NCBI GenBank assembly: GCA_003232385.1
Contig: QIJE01000028.1
Span: 1 to 64,000, forward strand
Reading direction: 5' to 3'
DNA length: 64,000 bases
From: a bacterium
GTDB taxonomy: Bacteria > SZUA-79 > Acidulodesulfobacterales > Acidulodesulfobacteraceae
Shown here: positions 1 to 8,947 of the stretch, piece by piece
How positions within the stretch are numbered: the first letter of the stretch is position 1
Layout: each line of letters begins with the position of its first letter
Notes under the pieces: model-generated
The model's database searches: none
What the model was told of the DNA's origin: nothing
Seen by the model: only the letters and a program-made list of their open reading frames with translations
Program-made: the position numbers and the translations under genes

Positions 1-54
1 AGAGAAGGCGGACACACGGTGGGCGCCGGCGTTATAACCGAGGTTGTGGAATAA
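1..54 (+). CDS. tuf: Elongation factor Tu, C-terminal end (5' truncated by window)
   Basis: Only the last 17 codons are present, entering the window in frame and ending with TAA. The peptide REGGHTVGAGVITEVVE is the characteristic C-terminus of EF-Tu, the GTPase that carries aminoacyl-tRNA to the ribosome. The position directly before rpsJ is the usual place for tuf in the str-S10 arrangement of many bacteria, which supports the call. The rest of the gene lies upstream of the window. Confidence 0.93.
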   Translation, partial: REGGHTVGAGVITEVVE

Positions 55-102
55 TTAAATAATTAACTAACATGGAAACGAAAGGGGCAATATAAAATTA
101 AG

Positions 103-414
103 ATGGAAATTCAAAAAACAAGAATCAGACTTAAGGCATATGATCATAAACTGTTGGATCAGGCGGTTGCCGAAATTGTAGAGACGGCAAAGCTGACGGG
201 TTCTAAAATTAGCGGACCTATACCCTTACCTACTAAAATTAATAAATATTGCGTTTTACGGTCTCCCCATGTCGATAAAAAATCAAGGGAAGAGTTTGAG
301 ATGAGGACGCATAAAAGGATTATCGATTTGCTGGAGCCGAATCAAGCCACCATGGATGCGTTGACGAAATTAGATTTATCTTCCGGTATTGATGTCGATA
401 TTAAGCAGATTTAA
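103..414 (+). CDS. rpsJ: 30S ribosomal protein S10
   Basis: Small-subunit head protein, 103 aa, the normal length of the family. The central [19 protein letters not shown] segment and the following basic loop are the S10 signature. It is the first gene of the S10 cluster, 48 bases after tuf, with a purine-rich stretch (AAAGGGG) somewhat far upstream of the ATG. In some bacteria S10 also joins the NusB antitermination complex; nothing here tests that role. Confidence 0.97.
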   Translation: MEIQKTRIRLKAYDHKLLDQAVAEIVETAKLTGSKISGPIPLPTKINKYCVLRSPHVDKKSREEFEMRTHKRIIDLLEPNQATMDALTKLDLSSGIDVDIKQI

Positions 415-435
415 TTGAGGGCTGGAGTTTTAATT

Positions 436-1083
436 ATGATAAAAGCGTTAATTGGAAAAAAAATTGGAATGACCCAGGTATTTAATCAGGAAGGTATGAT
501 AGTGCCGGTTACTGTTATTAAAGCGGGACCGTGTACCGTCGTTAGGAAAAAAATTAAACAGACCGATGGATATAATGCAGTGCAGGTCGGCTTTGGAGAG
601 GTTAAGTCGTTTCGTCTAAAAAAGCCTGTTCTTGGTCAGTTTACGAAAAGCGGCATATCACCGTTGAAGATATTGAAAGAATTTAGGAGTTCGGAATCGG
701 ACGATTTAAAAGTCGGCGACATAATGGACGTTTCAATGTTTAATGACGTAAAATCCGTATCTATTAGTGGGGTTACAAAAGGAAAGGGTTTTCAGGGCGT
801 TGTTAAAAGATGGGGTTTTGCCGGTGGTAAAGATACACACGGTTCCCGGTTTCATAGGGCGCCTGGTTCAATAGGGCAGTCGTCTTTTCCGTCCAAGGTA
901 TTTAAGGGCATGAAAATGGCTGGCCATATGGGCACGGATAAATGTACCGTCTTAAATTTGAAGGTAGTAAAGGTGGATCTCGATGAGAATCTTTTATATG
1001 TTAAGGGTGCCGTTCCGGGTGCTAACAACGGTATAATATATGTATATGCGGCAGATAAATCGGGAAGAAAATTAAATAAATAA
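436..1083 (+). CDS. rplC: 50S ribosomal protein L3
   Basis: Large-subunit assembly-initiator protein. The ORF track opens at a TTG abutting the rpsJ stop, but the ATG at 436 gives the family N-terminus (MIKALIGKKIGMTQVF) and has a GGAG ribosome-binding site nine bases upstream, so I start there (215 aa). The GKGFQGVVKRWGFAGG and HRAPGSIGQ motifs line the loop that reaches toward the peptidyl-transferase centre; the glutamine of GSIGQ is the residue methylated by PrmB in other bacteria. It follows rpsJ by 21 bases. Confidence 0.96.
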   Translation: MIKALIGKKIGMTQVFNQEGMIVPVTVIKAGPCTVVRKKIKQTDGYNAVQVGFGEVKSFRLKKPVLGQFTKSGISPLKILKEFRSSESDDLKVGDIMDVSMFNDVKSVSISGVTKGKGFQGVVKRWGFAGGKDTHGSRFHRAPGSIGQSSFPSKVFKGMKMAGHMGTDKCTVLNLKVVKVDLDENLLYVKGAVPGANNGIIYVYAADKSGRKLNK

Positions 1084-1111
1084 TTTAAATTAAAAAAACG
1101 GGATCGATATA

Positions 1112-1747
1112 ATGTTAGAAAATGCCGAAATATTAAACATTAAAAACGAAAATGCCGGCAATATTGCATTAAATGAAAAAGTATATTCCTATCCGGTCAA
1201 AGAATCGCTAATAAAAGAATATGTTTTATTGACGCTGTCGAATAAAAGGCTCGGGTTAGCTTCCGTGAAGAACAGGAAAATGGTATCCGGCGGCGGAATC
1301 AAGCCGTGGAAGCAAAAGGGAACGGGTAGAGCGAGAGCGGGTTCAATCAGGTCTCCACTATGGAAAGGAGGCGGAACTATTTTTGGTCCCGGAAACGAAA
1401 GAAATTATAAAAAGGATATGCCTAAAAAAGCCAGAAAGGCGGCATTGAAGTCGGCTTTATCTTATCTTTTAAAGGAAGAGAGAATTATTTTTATGCAGGA
1501 TTTTGAAATTCCGGAGATTAAGACCAAGCAGATGCAATTTATTTTTGTTAATTTGGGCATAAAAAAGGGTTTATTAGTATTGCCTACCGTAAATGCGGAT
1601 AATAAGATAGCAAAATCTACGAAAAATCTTATGCATTATAAGGCGGTTAGCATAAACTCTCTCAATATTTTAGATTTACTTAAATACGAAAAAATACTTA
1701 TTACAGTTAAGGCAAATGAAGAATTAGAGAGGAATCTTGCATTATGA
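1112..1747 (+). CDS. rplD: 50S ribosomal protein L4
   Basis: Exit-tunnel protein of the large subunit, 211 aa. The basic extended loop KPWKQKGTGRARAGSIRSP and the following GGGTIFGP are diagnostic. In E. coli L4 also represses its own operon; I see no matching leader in the 48 bases before rpsJ, although the true leader would lie upstream of tuf and outside the window. The stop codon overlaps the start of rplW (ATGA), which suggests translational coupling. Confidence 0.96.
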   Translation: MLENAEILNIKNENAGNIALNEKVYSYPVKESLIKEYVLLTLSNKRLGLASVKNRKMVSGGGIKPWKQKGTGRARAGSIRSPLWKGGGTIFGPGNERNYKKDMPKKARKAALKSALSYLLKEERIIFMQDFEIPEIKTKQMQFIFVNLGIKKGLLVLPTVNADNKIAKSTKNLMHYKAVSINSLNILDLLKYEKILITVKANEELERNLAL

Positions 1748-2031
1748 AAGAATTAAATACGGTTGTAGAAAAAGCGATACTTTCGGAAAAAAGTTTGAAG
1801 CTAAGAGAGATGACGAATACATACGTTTTTAATGTCAATAAAAAGGCAAATAAAAAAGACATTAAGGATGCGATCGAGAAATATTTGAATGTTAAAGTGG
1901 AAGAAGTAAACACGATGATTAATCGAGGTAAATTTAGGCGGGTCGGAAAGTATACCGGTAAATTACCCAATTTTAAAAAAGCTTACGTAAAATTAAAAGA
2001 AGGTCAGAGAATCTCTGCCTTGGAAGCATAA
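1744..2031 (+). CDS. rplW: 50S ribosomal protein L23
   Basis: Protein at the exit of the peptide tunnel that docks trigger factor and SRP, 95 aa. The N-terminal [11 protein letters not shown] and the C-terminal [23 protein letters not shown] match the family. It starts inside the rplD stop codon (four-base overlap) and ends 16 bases before rplB. Confidence 0.95.
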   Translation: MKELNTVVEKAILSEKSLKLREMTNTYVFNVNKKANKKDIKDAIEKYLNVKVEEVNTMINRGKFRRVGKYTGKLPNFKKAYVKLKEGQRISALEA

Positions 2032-2047
2032 TCCGGAGACGATATCA

Positions 2048-2875
2048 ATGCCATTAAAAAAATATAAGCCTACATCAAGCGGGAGAAGGTTTCAAACTGT
2101 TTCTGATTTTGCGGAAATTACTCGTGATTTTCCGGAAAAAAGTCTTCTTTCTAAATATAAAAAGAATGCAGGAAGAAACAATTACGGTAGAATTACCGTA
2201 AGGCATCAGGGTGGCGGACATAAAAGAAGATATAGAATTATTGATTTTAAAAGAGATAAAAGAGATATTTCGGCACGTGTCGCGGAAATAGAGTATGATC
2301 CTAACAGGTCGGCAAGAATTGCTCTTTTACATTATATTGATGGTGAAAAAAGATATATTTTGTGTCCCAACGGTTTAAAACAGGGAGATAGCGTTATATC
2401 ATCCGAAAAAGCTGATATTCAGCCGGGGAATTGTATTCCGTTATATAATATTCCTGCAGGAACCATGATTCATAATATTGAGATGAAACCGAATTCCGGT
2501 GGAAAACTTGTTAGAAGCGCAGGAACCTATGCGGAACTCCTTGGGAGAGACGGCGGGTATGCACAGATCAAGATGCCTTCGGGAGAATTTAGGTTAATTC
2601 GGGAAAAGTGCTATGCAACTATAGGTCAAATAGGAAATGTCGATCATGAAAATATAAGTATAGGTAAAGCAGGCAGGTCCAGGTGGATGGGAATTAGGCC
2701 GTCGGTAAGAGGCGTCGCCATGAATCCCGTAGATCATCCGCATGGAGGAGGAGAAGGAAAGACGTCGGGTGGTCGTCACCCCGTTACGCCGTGGGGTGTA
2801 TCTACAAAGGGTCATAAGACCAGAAAAAATAAACGGACGTCTAAATATATTATTTCAAAAAGAAAAGGCAGATAA
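2048..2875 (+). CDS. rplB: 50S ribosomal protein L2
   Basis: Core rRNA-binding protein needed for subunit joining and peptidyl-transferase activity, 275 aa, full length. The near-invariant [12 protein letters not shown] motif carrying the conserved histidine is present near the C-terminus, followed by the GHKTRKNKR basic tail. A purine-rich CCGGAGA ribosome-binding site precedes the ATG. Confidence 0.97.
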   Translation: MPLKKYKPTSSGRRFQTVSDFAEITRDFPEKSLLSKYKKNAGRNNYGRITVRHQGGGHKRRYRIIDFKRDKRDISARVAEIEYDPNRSARIALLHYIDGEKRYILCPNGLKQGDSVISSEKADIQPGNCIPLYNIPAGTMIHNIEMKPNSGGKLVRSAGTYAELLGRDGGYAQIKMPSGEFRLIREKCYATIGQIGNVDHENISIGKAGRSRWMGIRPSVRGVAMNPVDHPHGGGEGKTSGGRHPVTPWGVSTKGHKTRKNKRTSKYIISKRKGR

Positions 2876-2917
2876 TCTCTGTTAATTTGCCGACAAAATA
2901 AATTAGGAGAAATAAAT

Positions 2918-3220
2918 TTGGCTAGGTCTATTAAAAAAGGTCCTTTTTCTGACGAGTCGCTTTTGAGAAAGGTTGAAAAGGCGTTTAATTCTAACGATAA
3001 AAAGATAATAAAAACATGGTCCAGGAGATCCACTATAATACCTTCTATGGTAGGCTTTACATTTGCTGTTCATAACGGAAAAAAATTTATACCCGTTTTT
3101 GTAAGCGAAAATATGGTTGGACACAAACTCGGGGAATTTAGTGCAACCAGGACTTTTACTATGCATGCCGGAGATAGGAAGGCAAAAGTTAAGAGCAGCG
3201 GCGGATCATCTAAAAAATAA
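2918..3220 (+). CDS. rpsS: 30S ribosomal protein S19 (TTG start)
   Basis: Small-subunit head protein that contacts S13 and the A-site tRNA, 100 aa. The start is a TTG with an AGGAGA ribosome-binding site seven bases upstream. The product then begins with the family sequence [15 protein letters not shown], and no in-frame ATG would keep that conserved N-terminus. The [12 protein letters not shown] and [13 protein letters not shown] blocks are canonical. Confidence 0.96.
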   Translation: MARSIKKGPFSDESLLRKVEKAFNSNDKKIIKTWSRRSTIIPSMVGFTFAVHNGKKFIPVFVSENMVGHKLGEFSATRTFTMHAGDRKAKVKSSGGSSKK

Positions 3221-3238
3221 AAATAAAGGGGTTGGGAA

Positions 3239-3571
3239 ATGGAGTTCAAAGCAGAAGCAAAATACATTAAGGTGTCCCCTCAAAAAGCAAGGCTTGTAGT
3301 TGATCTCGTTAGGGGGAAAAAGGTTTACGACGCTATAAATATACTTAAGTTTACAAAAAAAAAGTCTGCCGTTTTTGTATATAAGTTGTTAAAATCCGCA
3401 TTGGCTAACGCAGCCGGAACGGGAAGGGTGGATATAGATAATTTGGTTATATCTAAAATAAACGTCGATATGTCTTTATCTCTTAAAAGGCTCATGCCTA
3501 AGGCTATGGGTAGAAGCGCAATCGTTAAAAAGCGTATGAGTAGTATTAAAATAGTTCTTGAAGAAATTTAA
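3239..3571 (+). CDS. rplV: 50S ribosomal protein L22
   Basis: Large-subunit protein whose beta-hairpin lines the exit tunnel, 110 aa. YIKVSPQKARLVVDLVRGKK is the family N-terminus. The C-terminal hairpin region MPKAMGRSAIVKKRMSSI corresponds to the tunnel loop, where the more usual ARGRA is AMGRS. It begins 18 bases after rpsS with a GGGG ribosome-binding site and is followed 15 bases later by rpsC. Confidence 0.95.
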   Translation: MEFKAEAKYIKVSPQKARLVVDLVRGKKVYDAINILKFTKKKSAVFVYKLLKSALANAAGTGRVDIDNLVISKINVDMSLSLKRLMPKAMGRSAIVKKRMSSIKIVLEEI

Positions 3572-3586
3572 AATCGGAGGTAGATT

Positions 3587-4222
3587 TTGGGGCAGAAAGT
3601 TAATCCAATCGGGTTTAGAATAGGCATAAATAGAACTTGGGATTCGAGATGGTATAGTGATCGTGATTATGCAAAACTTTTGCATGCCGATTTGAAAATC
3701 AGAGATTTTTTAAAAAAGAGACTGTATTCTGCCGGTATATCGAAGATTAATATAGGTAGAAAAGCCGAAAAATTAATTATAGATATATTTTCTGCTCGAC
3801 CCGGTATGATATACGGCAAGAGAGGTTCTTCGGATTTTGATAATCTAAAGAACGAATTAGCTAAAATTAGTACGATGAAGAATAAAGATATTAACGTAAA
3901 CATAGTTGAAGTCAAAAAACCGGAATTAGATGCCGTTTTGGTAGCCGAAAGCATCGCATTACAACTTGAAAAACGTATTGCTTTTAGAAGAGCTATTAAA
4001 AAGAGTATTACTATGGCATTAAAAAGCGGCTCAAAGGGTATAAAAATAGCCTGCGGCGGCAGGCTTGCCGGAGCTGAAATAGCAAGGACGGAATGGTATC
4101 GGGAAGGAAGGGTTCCGTTACATACATTGAGAGCAAAGATTGATTACGGCACTGCCGAGGCTAATACGACATATGGAAAAATAGGCATCAAGGTATGGAT
4201 ATATAAAGGGGATGTTCTTTAA
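3587..4222 (+). CDS. rpsC: 30S ribosomal protein S3 (TTG start)
   Basis: Small-subunit protein at the mRNA entry channel, 211 aa. It opens with TTG behind a strong CGGAGG site, giving [13 protein letters not shown], the standard N-terminus. A KH-type RNA-binding domain is centred on [14 protein letters not shown] (about residues 70-90), where the GxxG loop reads GKRG. The C-terminal [20 protein letters not shown] block is diagnostic. Confidence 0.96.
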   Translation: MGQKVNPIGFRIGINRTWDSRWYSDRDYAKLLHADLKIRDFLKKRLYSAGISKINIGRKAEKLIIDIFSARPGMIYGKRGSSDFDNLKNELAKISTMKNKDINVNIVEVKKPELDAVLVAESIALQLEKRIAFRRAIKKSITMALKSGSKGIKIACGGRLAGAEIARTEWYREGRVPLHTLRAKIDYGTAEANTTYGKIGIKVWIYKGDVL

Positions 4223-4251
4223 AAATAACGGTAAAGTAAAGGTGATCAAAA

Positions 4252-4665
4252 ATGTTAATGCCGGCTAAAACGAAATATAGAAAGCAAATGAAGGGAAGAA
4301 TGAGAGGGAAAGCCACTCGCGGTAATTCTCTTGCATTTGGAGATTTTGGGCTTAAGGCCGTTGAGTGCGGATATATAACGGCAAGACAAATTGAAGCTGC
4401 AAGAATTGCGATGACAAGATTTGTGAAAAGGGGCGGTAAGATCTGGATAAGAATGTTTCCGGATAAACCTATCACAAAAAAACCAGCAGAAACGAGAATG
4501 GGTAAAGGAAAAGGCAGCGTTTCCGAATGGGTATGTGTTGTTAGACCGGGGTTGATCCTGTATGAAATGGAAGGAATATCCAAAGATATCGCTATAGAGG
4601 CACTACGGTTGGCATCTCATAAATTGCCTATTAAGACCATATTTATAGAAAGAGGGGAGTTTTGA
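4252..4665 (+). CDS. rplP: 50S ribosomal protein L16
   Basis: Large-subunit protein near the A-site elbow, 137 aa. The N-terminus [19 protein letters not shown] is typical, and the [19 protein letters not shown] block carries the arginine region hydroxylated in some proteobacteria. It lies between rpsC and rpmC as usual, with a GGTGATC ribosome-binding region. Confidence 0.96.
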   Translation: MLMPAKTKYRKQMKGRMRGKATRGNSLAFGDFGLKAVECGYITARQIEAARIAMTRFVKRGGKIWIRMFPDKPITKKPAETRMGKGKGSVSEWVCVVRPGLILYEMEGISKDIAIEALRLASHKLPIKTIFIERGEF

Positions 4666-4668
4666 TAT

Positions 4669-4854
4669 ATGAAATTTAACGAATTAAAAGCAATGAATGA
4701 TGATGAGCTTAAGGCTAAAGAAGCCGATTTTAGAAAAGAAATTTTTAATCTTACTATTCAAAAATCAATAGGCGCATTGGAAAATCCAAAGAGGATTAAA
4801 ACCGTAAAAAAGTCTATAGCGAGAATAAAGACAATTTTAAACGAGAAGAAGTAG
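4669..4854 (+). CDS. rpmC: 50S ribosomal protein L29
   Basis: Small helical protein at the peptide exit, 61 aa. The sequence contains the helix-turn-helix pair of the family, with LKAKEADFRKEIFNLTIQKS followed by NPKRIKTVKKSIARIKTIL. It starts three bases after the rplP stop, with a GGGGAG site inside the end of rplP, so translation is probably coupled. Confidence 0.94.
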   Translation: MKFNELKAMNDDELKAKEADFRKEIFNLTIQKSIGALENPKRIKTVKKSIARIKTILNEKK

Positions 4855-4863
4855 GGGATAACT

Positions 4864-5094
4864 ATGAAAAAAACATTTATAGGGGTTGTTTCATCGGATA
4901 AGATGGACAAAACTGCCGTAGTAAAGGTGTCCGATATGGTAAAGCACCCTGTTTATAAAAAATATGTTAAGAAGGTTAGGAAGTTTAAGATTCATGACGA
5001 AAAGAATATTACGCACATAGGAGATAGGGTTTCATTTGTGGAGACCCGCCCGTTATCTAAAGAAAAGAAGTGGAATCTTAAGGAGATTCTTTAA
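4864..5094 (+). CDS. rpsQ: 30S ribosomal protein S17
   Basis: Primary 16S rRNA-binding protein with an OB fold, 76 aa. GVVSSDKMDKTAVVKV at the start and HIGDRVSFVETRPLSKEKKW near the end are the two S17 signatures. It begins nine bases after rpmC with a GGGGAT ribosome-binding site. Confidence 0.95.
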   Translation: MKKTFIGVVSSDKMDKTAVVKVSDMVKHPVYKKYVKKVRKFKIHDEKNITHIGDRVSFVETRPLSKEKKWNLKEIL

Positions 5095-5137
5095 TTTGAC
5101 ACAATCAGATTAAAGAAATCATATGAGGCTATAAAAA

Positions 5138-5506
5138 ATGATTCAAATGCAGACAGTTTTAAAATCCGCCGATAATTCAGGGGCAAAAAAGCTTATGTGC
5201 ATTAAGGTTCTCAGGGGTTCGAGGCATAGGTATGCTAAGATTGGCGATGTGATAGTTGTTTCGGTAAAGGAAGCAATCCCTAATTCAAAGGTTAAGAAAG
5301 GCGACGTCGTTAAAGCCGTTATTGTGAGAACGATCAAAAAAACAAAACGTCCCGACGGAAGCTACATAAGGTTCGATAATAATTCGGCGGTTTTGATAAA
5401 TAATCAGAATGAACCGATAGGGACACGTATATTCGGTCCGGTAGCAAGGGAATTAAGGGCAAAAAAGTTTATGAGGATTATATCCTTGGCTCCGGAGGTT
5501 TTATAA
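5138..5506 (+). CDS. rplN: 50S ribosomal protein L14
   Basis: Subunit-interface protein, 122 aa, exact family length. [17 protein letters not shown] is the standard N-terminus and [25 protein letters not shown] the standard C-terminus. It opens the part of the cluster that corresponds to the spc operon of E. coli; the 43-base gap before it holds no clear promoter. Confidence 0.97.
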   Translation: MIQMQTVLKSADNSGAKKLMCIKVLRGSRHRYAKIGDVIVVSVKEAIPNSKVKKGDVVKAVIVRTIKKTKRPDGSYIRFDNNSAVLINNQNEPIGTRIFGPVARELRAKKFMRIISLAPEVL

Positions 5507-5507
5507 T

Positions 5508-5822
5508 ATGGCTATTAAATTAAAAAAGAACGACAATGTAATGATTTTAGCGGGTAAAGAGAAGGGTAAAACCGGGAAAATTATCAGCATAAATAGAGAC
5601 GATAATAGGGTATATGTCGAAAAGATAAATATGGTAAAGAGGCACATGAAATCCGGAAGTGCTCAGAAGCCCGGAGGCATTATCGATAAAGAGGCGCCTA
5701 TCAATATTTCCAACGTCGCTTTGTATTGTTCTAAGTGCAAAAAGGCAGTCAGGTTTTCAGTCAAACTTAACGATGACGGAAAGAAGGTCAGGCTGTGTAA
5801 GAAATGCGGGTTAGAAGTTTAA
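5508..5822 (+). CDS. rplX: 50S ribosomal protein L24
   Basis: Assembly-initiator protein with an N-terminal KOW motif (LKKNDNVMILAGKEKGKTGKI), 104 aa. The C-terminal half has two CxxC pairs (CSKC and CKKC), a likely zinc knuckle found in many but not all L24 proteins. It starts one base after the rplN stop, with its GGAGG site inside rplN. Confidence 0.95.
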   Translation: MAIKLKKNDNVMILAGKEKGKTGKIISINRDDNRVYVEKINMVKRHMKSGSAQKPGGIIDKEAPINISNVALYCSKCKKAVRFSVKLNDDGKKVRLCKKCGLEV

Positions 5823-5839
5823 TTTTGGAGGATTAAAAA

Positions 5840-6382
5840 TTGTTTTCGAGATACAAGGAATTTTATAAAAAAGAGGTTGTTCCCAGGCTTATAAAAGAGA
5901 CTGGTTATAAAAACATCCATCAGATACCTAAGTTAGAGAAAATTGTCATCAATATGGGGCTCGGAGAAGCAACATTTAATTCTAAGATTATAGAGCAGTC
6001 AATTGCGGAGCTTGCTAAGATTTCAGGTCAAAAGCCTGTAATTGCAAAAGCCAGGAAATCTATTGCGGCGTTTAAATTGAGGGAGAATCAAGAAATAGGC
6101 TGTTTTGTTACGTTGAGAGATAAAAAGATGTATGATTTTTTTGATAGGCTTATAAATATATCGCTTCCGAGGGTTAGAGATTTTAAGGGGGTTTCTAAAA
6201 AATCTTTTGACGGTCGAGGGAATTATACCTTAGGGGTAAAGGAACAGCTTATATTTGCCGAGATAAGCTATGAACTTGTGGAAAAAATTAAAGGAATGAA
6301 TGTAACGATAGTCACGACGGCAAAAAACAATGAAGATGGCTATAAACTTTTGAAAAGTTTTAATTTTCCTTTTAGAAATTAG
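5840..6382 (+). CDS. rplE: 50S ribosomal protein L5 (TTG start)
   Basis: 5S rRNA-binding protein of the central protuberance, 180 aa. It starts with TTG behind a GGAGGA site. The product has the family segments [14 protein letters not shown] and [20 protein letters not shown]. An ATG-only gene finder would shorten it and lose the conserved N-terminal helix. Confidence 0.95.
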   Translation: MFSRYKEFYKKEVVPRLIKETGYKNIHQIPKLEKIVINMGLGEATFNSKIIEQSIAELAKISGQKPVIAKARKSIAAFKLRENQEIGCFVTLRDKKMYDFFDRLINISLPRVRDFKGVSKKSFDGRGNYTLGVKEQLIFAEISYELVEKIKGMNVTIVTTAKNNEDGYKLLKSFNFPFRN

Positions 6383-6394
6383 GAGATAGGGGAT

Positions 6395-6580
6395 ATGGCA
6401 AAAAAATCTATGATATTTAAAGCATCTAAAAAGCCTAAGTTTAAAGTCAGGGTGCACAGCAGGTGTCCAATTTGCGGAAGACCCAGAGGCTACTATCGGA
6501 AATTTGATATGTGTAGAATCTGTTTTAGGACATATTCTAATAAAGGGCTGATTCCGGGTGTTACTAAGTCAAGCTGGTAA
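6395..6580 (+). CDS. rpsN: 30S ribosomal protein S14, zinc-binding type Z
   Basis: Short 61-aa S14 of the zinc-binding class. Two CxxC pairs (CPIC and CRIC) bracket the [12 protein letters not shown] loop. Zinc-free S14 proteins are about 100 aa and lack these cysteines. The same zinc-containing form is seen here for S4 and L36, so this cluster is consistently of the zinc-replete type. A GGAGAT ribosome-binding site precedes it. Confidence 0.96.
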   Translation: MAKKSMIFKASKKPKFKVRVHSRCPICGRPRGYYRKFDMCRICFRTYSNKGLIPGVTKSSW

Positions 6581-6619
6581 TTAATTTTAATATATTGTAA
6601 GCGAGGGTAAAGAGAAAAA

Positions 6620-7018
6620 ATGACGCATCCTATTTCAGATATGGTTGTCAGAATCAAGAATGCATATAAGGTTGGCAAAGAGAGGGTGAGTATGCCTTAT
6701 TCTAAATTAAAGGAAAATATATGCGAGATTTTAAAGGAAGAGGGTTTTATCAATGATTTTACTATTGAAAATGTCGATTTAATTTCAATTAAGAGCATTA
6801 ACATAAAACTTGCGTATTTCGAAAAGGTAAAACCCGTCATAGTAGACATAAAAACGACGAGTACCCCTGGTATAAAGTTTTACAAGAAAGTCAAAGATAT
6901 GAGGCGCTATAAGAATGGTTTGGGTGTTGAGATTTTTTCGACTTCGTCCGGAATACTGACTGATGTTTCTTGTAGAAAAGAAGGGGTCGGCGGACTTTCA
7001 TTGTTAACAGTTTTTTAG
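6620..7018 (+). CDS. rpsH: 30S ribosomal protein S8
   Basis: Primary 16S rRNA-binding protein, 132 aa. PISDMVVRIKNAYKVGK at the start and STSSGILTDVSCRKEGVGG near the end fit S8. The very end reads GVGGLSLLTVF where most S8 proteins have GVGGE followed by a short hydrophobic tail, a small departure in an otherwise ordinary protein. In E. coli S8 represses the spc operon by binding its mRNA; no such site was recognised here. Confidence 0.94.
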   Translation: MTHPISDMVVRIKNAYKVGKERVSMPYSKLKENICEILKEEGFINDFTIENVDLISIKSINIKLAYFEKVKPVIVDIKTTSTPGIKFYKKVKDMRRYKNGLGVEIFSTSSGILTDVSCRKEGVGGLSLLTVF

Positions 7019-7048
7019 TAATATTAAGGATAAAAAGGTGCTCATAAA

Positions 7049-7588
7049 ATGTCGAGAATAGGTAAAAAAGCGATAGAAATTCCAAAAAGTGTTAAAGTAG
7101 AGATAAAGGGAGATATGGTTACTTCTTCGGGACCGCTGGGAAAACTGACGAAAAAAATTCCCGAAGGAATTATTTTAGATTTGTCAGAATCGAGTATTGC
7201 CGTTAAACTGAAAGATAACAATCCGAGTTTTGAAAAATATACCGGTTTAACGAGAACCATTATAGCCAATGCGGTAATCGGAGTAGTAAATGGTTTTTCT
7301 AAGGATTTAGAGATAATAGGGGTTGGATACAAGGCGGAAGTAGAAAGCAAAAATCTTGTATTAAATTTAGGTTATTCTCATCAGGTAAATTTTATAATTC
7401 CTGAGGGAATTAAGATAGTCGTTAATAAAAATACATTATTAAAGGTTTCCGGTATCGATAAAGAGCTTGTCGGATTTGTCGCTTCCAGAATAAGGGGATT
7501 AAGAAAACCCGAACCTTATAAGGGAAAAGGGATTAAATATTCGGATGAAGTTATAAAAAGAAAAGTCGGTAAGGCATCCGGAAAATAA
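7049..7588 (+). CDS. rplF: 50S ribosomal protein L6
   Basis: Large-subunit protein beside the sarcin-ricin loop, 179 aa, made of two tandem similar domains. MSRIGKKAIEIP at the start and RKPEPYKGKGIKYSDEVIKRKVGK at the end are canonical. It follows rpsH by 30 bases with an AAGG ribosome-binding site. Confidence 0.96.
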   Translation: MSRIGKKAIEIPKSVKVEIKGDMVTSSGPLGKLTKKIPEGIILDLSESSIAVKLKDNNPSFEKYTGLTRTIIANAVIGVVNGFSKDLEIIGVGYKAEVESKNLVLNLGYSHQVNFIIPEGIKIVVNKNTLLKVSGIDKELVGFVASRIRGLRKPEPYKGKGIKYSDEVIKRKVGKASGK

Positions 7589-7615
7589 ATAATTTTAGAA
7601 TAAGAAGGATTACTT

Positions 7616-7972
7616 ATGAAGGATAAAATTAAAAAAAGATTGCATAGGAAAGCACACGTAAAAAAGACGATGAAAGATAATTCGAGGCCGAGATTGTGTG
7701 TTTTTAAAAGTTTGAATAATATATATGCGCAGGTTTTTTCCATTGATAATGACGTATTGGCACATGCTTCTTCGCTTTCTAAAGAATTAAGGGCAAAAAT
7801 TAAAGGGCATAGCGGAAACGTGGAGGCTGCGAAAATAGTAGGCACAGAAATAGCCGAGCAATGCAAGCGAAAATCCGTGCATAGCATTGCATTTGATAGA
7901 AACGGATATATTTATCACGGAAGAGTTAAGGCATTAGCTGATGCCGCAAGAGAAAACGGTTTAAATTTTTAG
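7616..7972 (+). CDS. rplR: 50S ribosomal protein L18
   Basis: 5S rRNA-binding protein, 118 aa. RPRLCVFKSLNNIYAQVFS near the start and AFDRNGYIYHGRVKALADAARENGL at the end match the family. An AGAAGGA site lies in front of the ATG. Confidence 0.96.
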   Translation: MKDKIKKRLHRKAHVKKTMKDNSRPRLCVFKSLNNIYAQVFSIDNDVLAHASSLSKELRAKIKGHSGNVEAAKIVGTEIAEQCKRKSVHSIAFDRNGYIYHGRVKALADAARENGLNF

Positions 7973-7981
7973 GAGGATGAT

Positions 7982-8467
7982 TTGAAAAAATTAAGCGTCG
8001 AAGATTTAAATATTCAGGATAAAGTTATCCATATTTCAAGGGTTGCAAAGGTTGTTAAGGGTGGAAGAAGGTTTGGTTTTTCCGCTTTAGTCGTCGCAGG
8101 AGATCCCGATGCTAATTTTGTAGGCGTAGGTTTAGGCAAGGCCAAAGAGGTTCCGGAAGCAATCAGAAAAGGCACGGAACAGGCTAAGAAAAATTTGATA
8201 AGAGTTAAGGTTCATAAAAATACTATCCCCCATGAGCAGTACGGTAAAAGCGGAGCCGGTTATGTATTTATGAAGCCTGCACCTGAAGGGACGGGAATAA
8301 TCGCCGGCGGAGCAATGAGGGCTATACTTGAGCTTTCGGGCATTAGGAATGTTTATGCGAAGTCAATAGGTTCGTCTAATCCTCATAATGTTGCGAATGC
8401 TACGTTGGAATGTATTTCATCCCTTTTTTTTAAAGGTGAACTTATCAAAAGAAGAAGAAGAATATAA
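7982..8467 (+). CDS. rpsE: 30S ribosomal protein S5 (TTG start)
   Basis: Small-subunit protein at the mRNA entry and decoding site, 161 aa. TTG start behind an AGGAGGA site. A double-stranded-RNA-binding-like N-domain ([18 protein letters not shown]) is followed by a C-domain with [20 protein letters not shown] and [12 protein letters not shown]. The next gene is rplO; the small L30 gene (rpmD) normally found between them is not in the 42-base gap. Confidence 0.96.
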   Translation: MKKLSVEDLNIQDKVIHISRVAKVVKGGRRFGFSALVVAGDPDANFVGVGLGKAKEVPEAIRKGTEQAKKNLIRVKVHKNTIPHEQYGKSGAGYVFMKPAPEGTGIIAGGAMRAILELSGIRNVYAKSIGSSNPHNVANATLECISSLFFKGELIKRRRRI

Positions 8468-8509
8468 ATAAATATTTATTTTTAAGCAAGCATAGGGGAT
8501 TAAAATTAA

Positions 8510-8944
8510 ATGATTAATTTGAGTAAGTTCGATAAATATAACAATAGAAAGATAAAAAGATTGGGCAGGGGTTCCGGTTCCGGGCACGGTCAGACATCCG
8601 GAAAAGGAAACAAGGGTCAGAATGCAAGGTCCGGCGGAGGTGTAAGACGGGGGTTCGAAGGTGGACAGATGCCGTATATTAGAAGAGTTCCTAAGAGGGG
8701 TTTTATAAATCCTTGCAGGGAGGAATTAGTGATTGTTAATTTAGTGACTTTGGAAAATTTGAAGGATATCGATATAAACATTGATATCTTGAAGAATAAC
8801 AGAATCTTAAAAAAGAACGACGATAAGTTCAAACTTTTAGGTTCCGGAGAAGTAAATCGCAAAATTAACGTGGTATGTAATAAGATTTCTAAAAATGCTA
8901 AAGAAAAGATTGAAAAAAATGGCGGAACAATAAGGATAATATAA
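8510..8944 (+). CDS. rplO: 50S ribosomal protein L15
   Basis: Late-assembly large-subunit protein, 144 aa. The glycine-rich basic N-terminal extension (GRGSGSGHGQTSGKGNKGQ) and RRGFEGGQMPYIRRVPKRGF are diagnostic. The stop is three bases before the secY ATG, so the two are probably co-translated. Confidence 0.95.
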   Translation: MINLSKFDKYNNRKIKRLGRGSGSGHGQTSGKGNKGQNARSGGGVRRGFEGGQMPYIRRVPKRGFINPCREELVIVNLVTLENLKDIDINIDILKNNRILKKNDDKFKLLGSGEVNRKINVVCNKISKNAKEKIEKNGGTIRII

Positions 8945-8947
8945 ATA

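Noticed and set aside
415-435. Upstream TTG start for rplC given in the ORF track
   Set aside because: The added MRAGVLI is not part of L3, and the GGAG site lies between this TTG and the ATG at 436.
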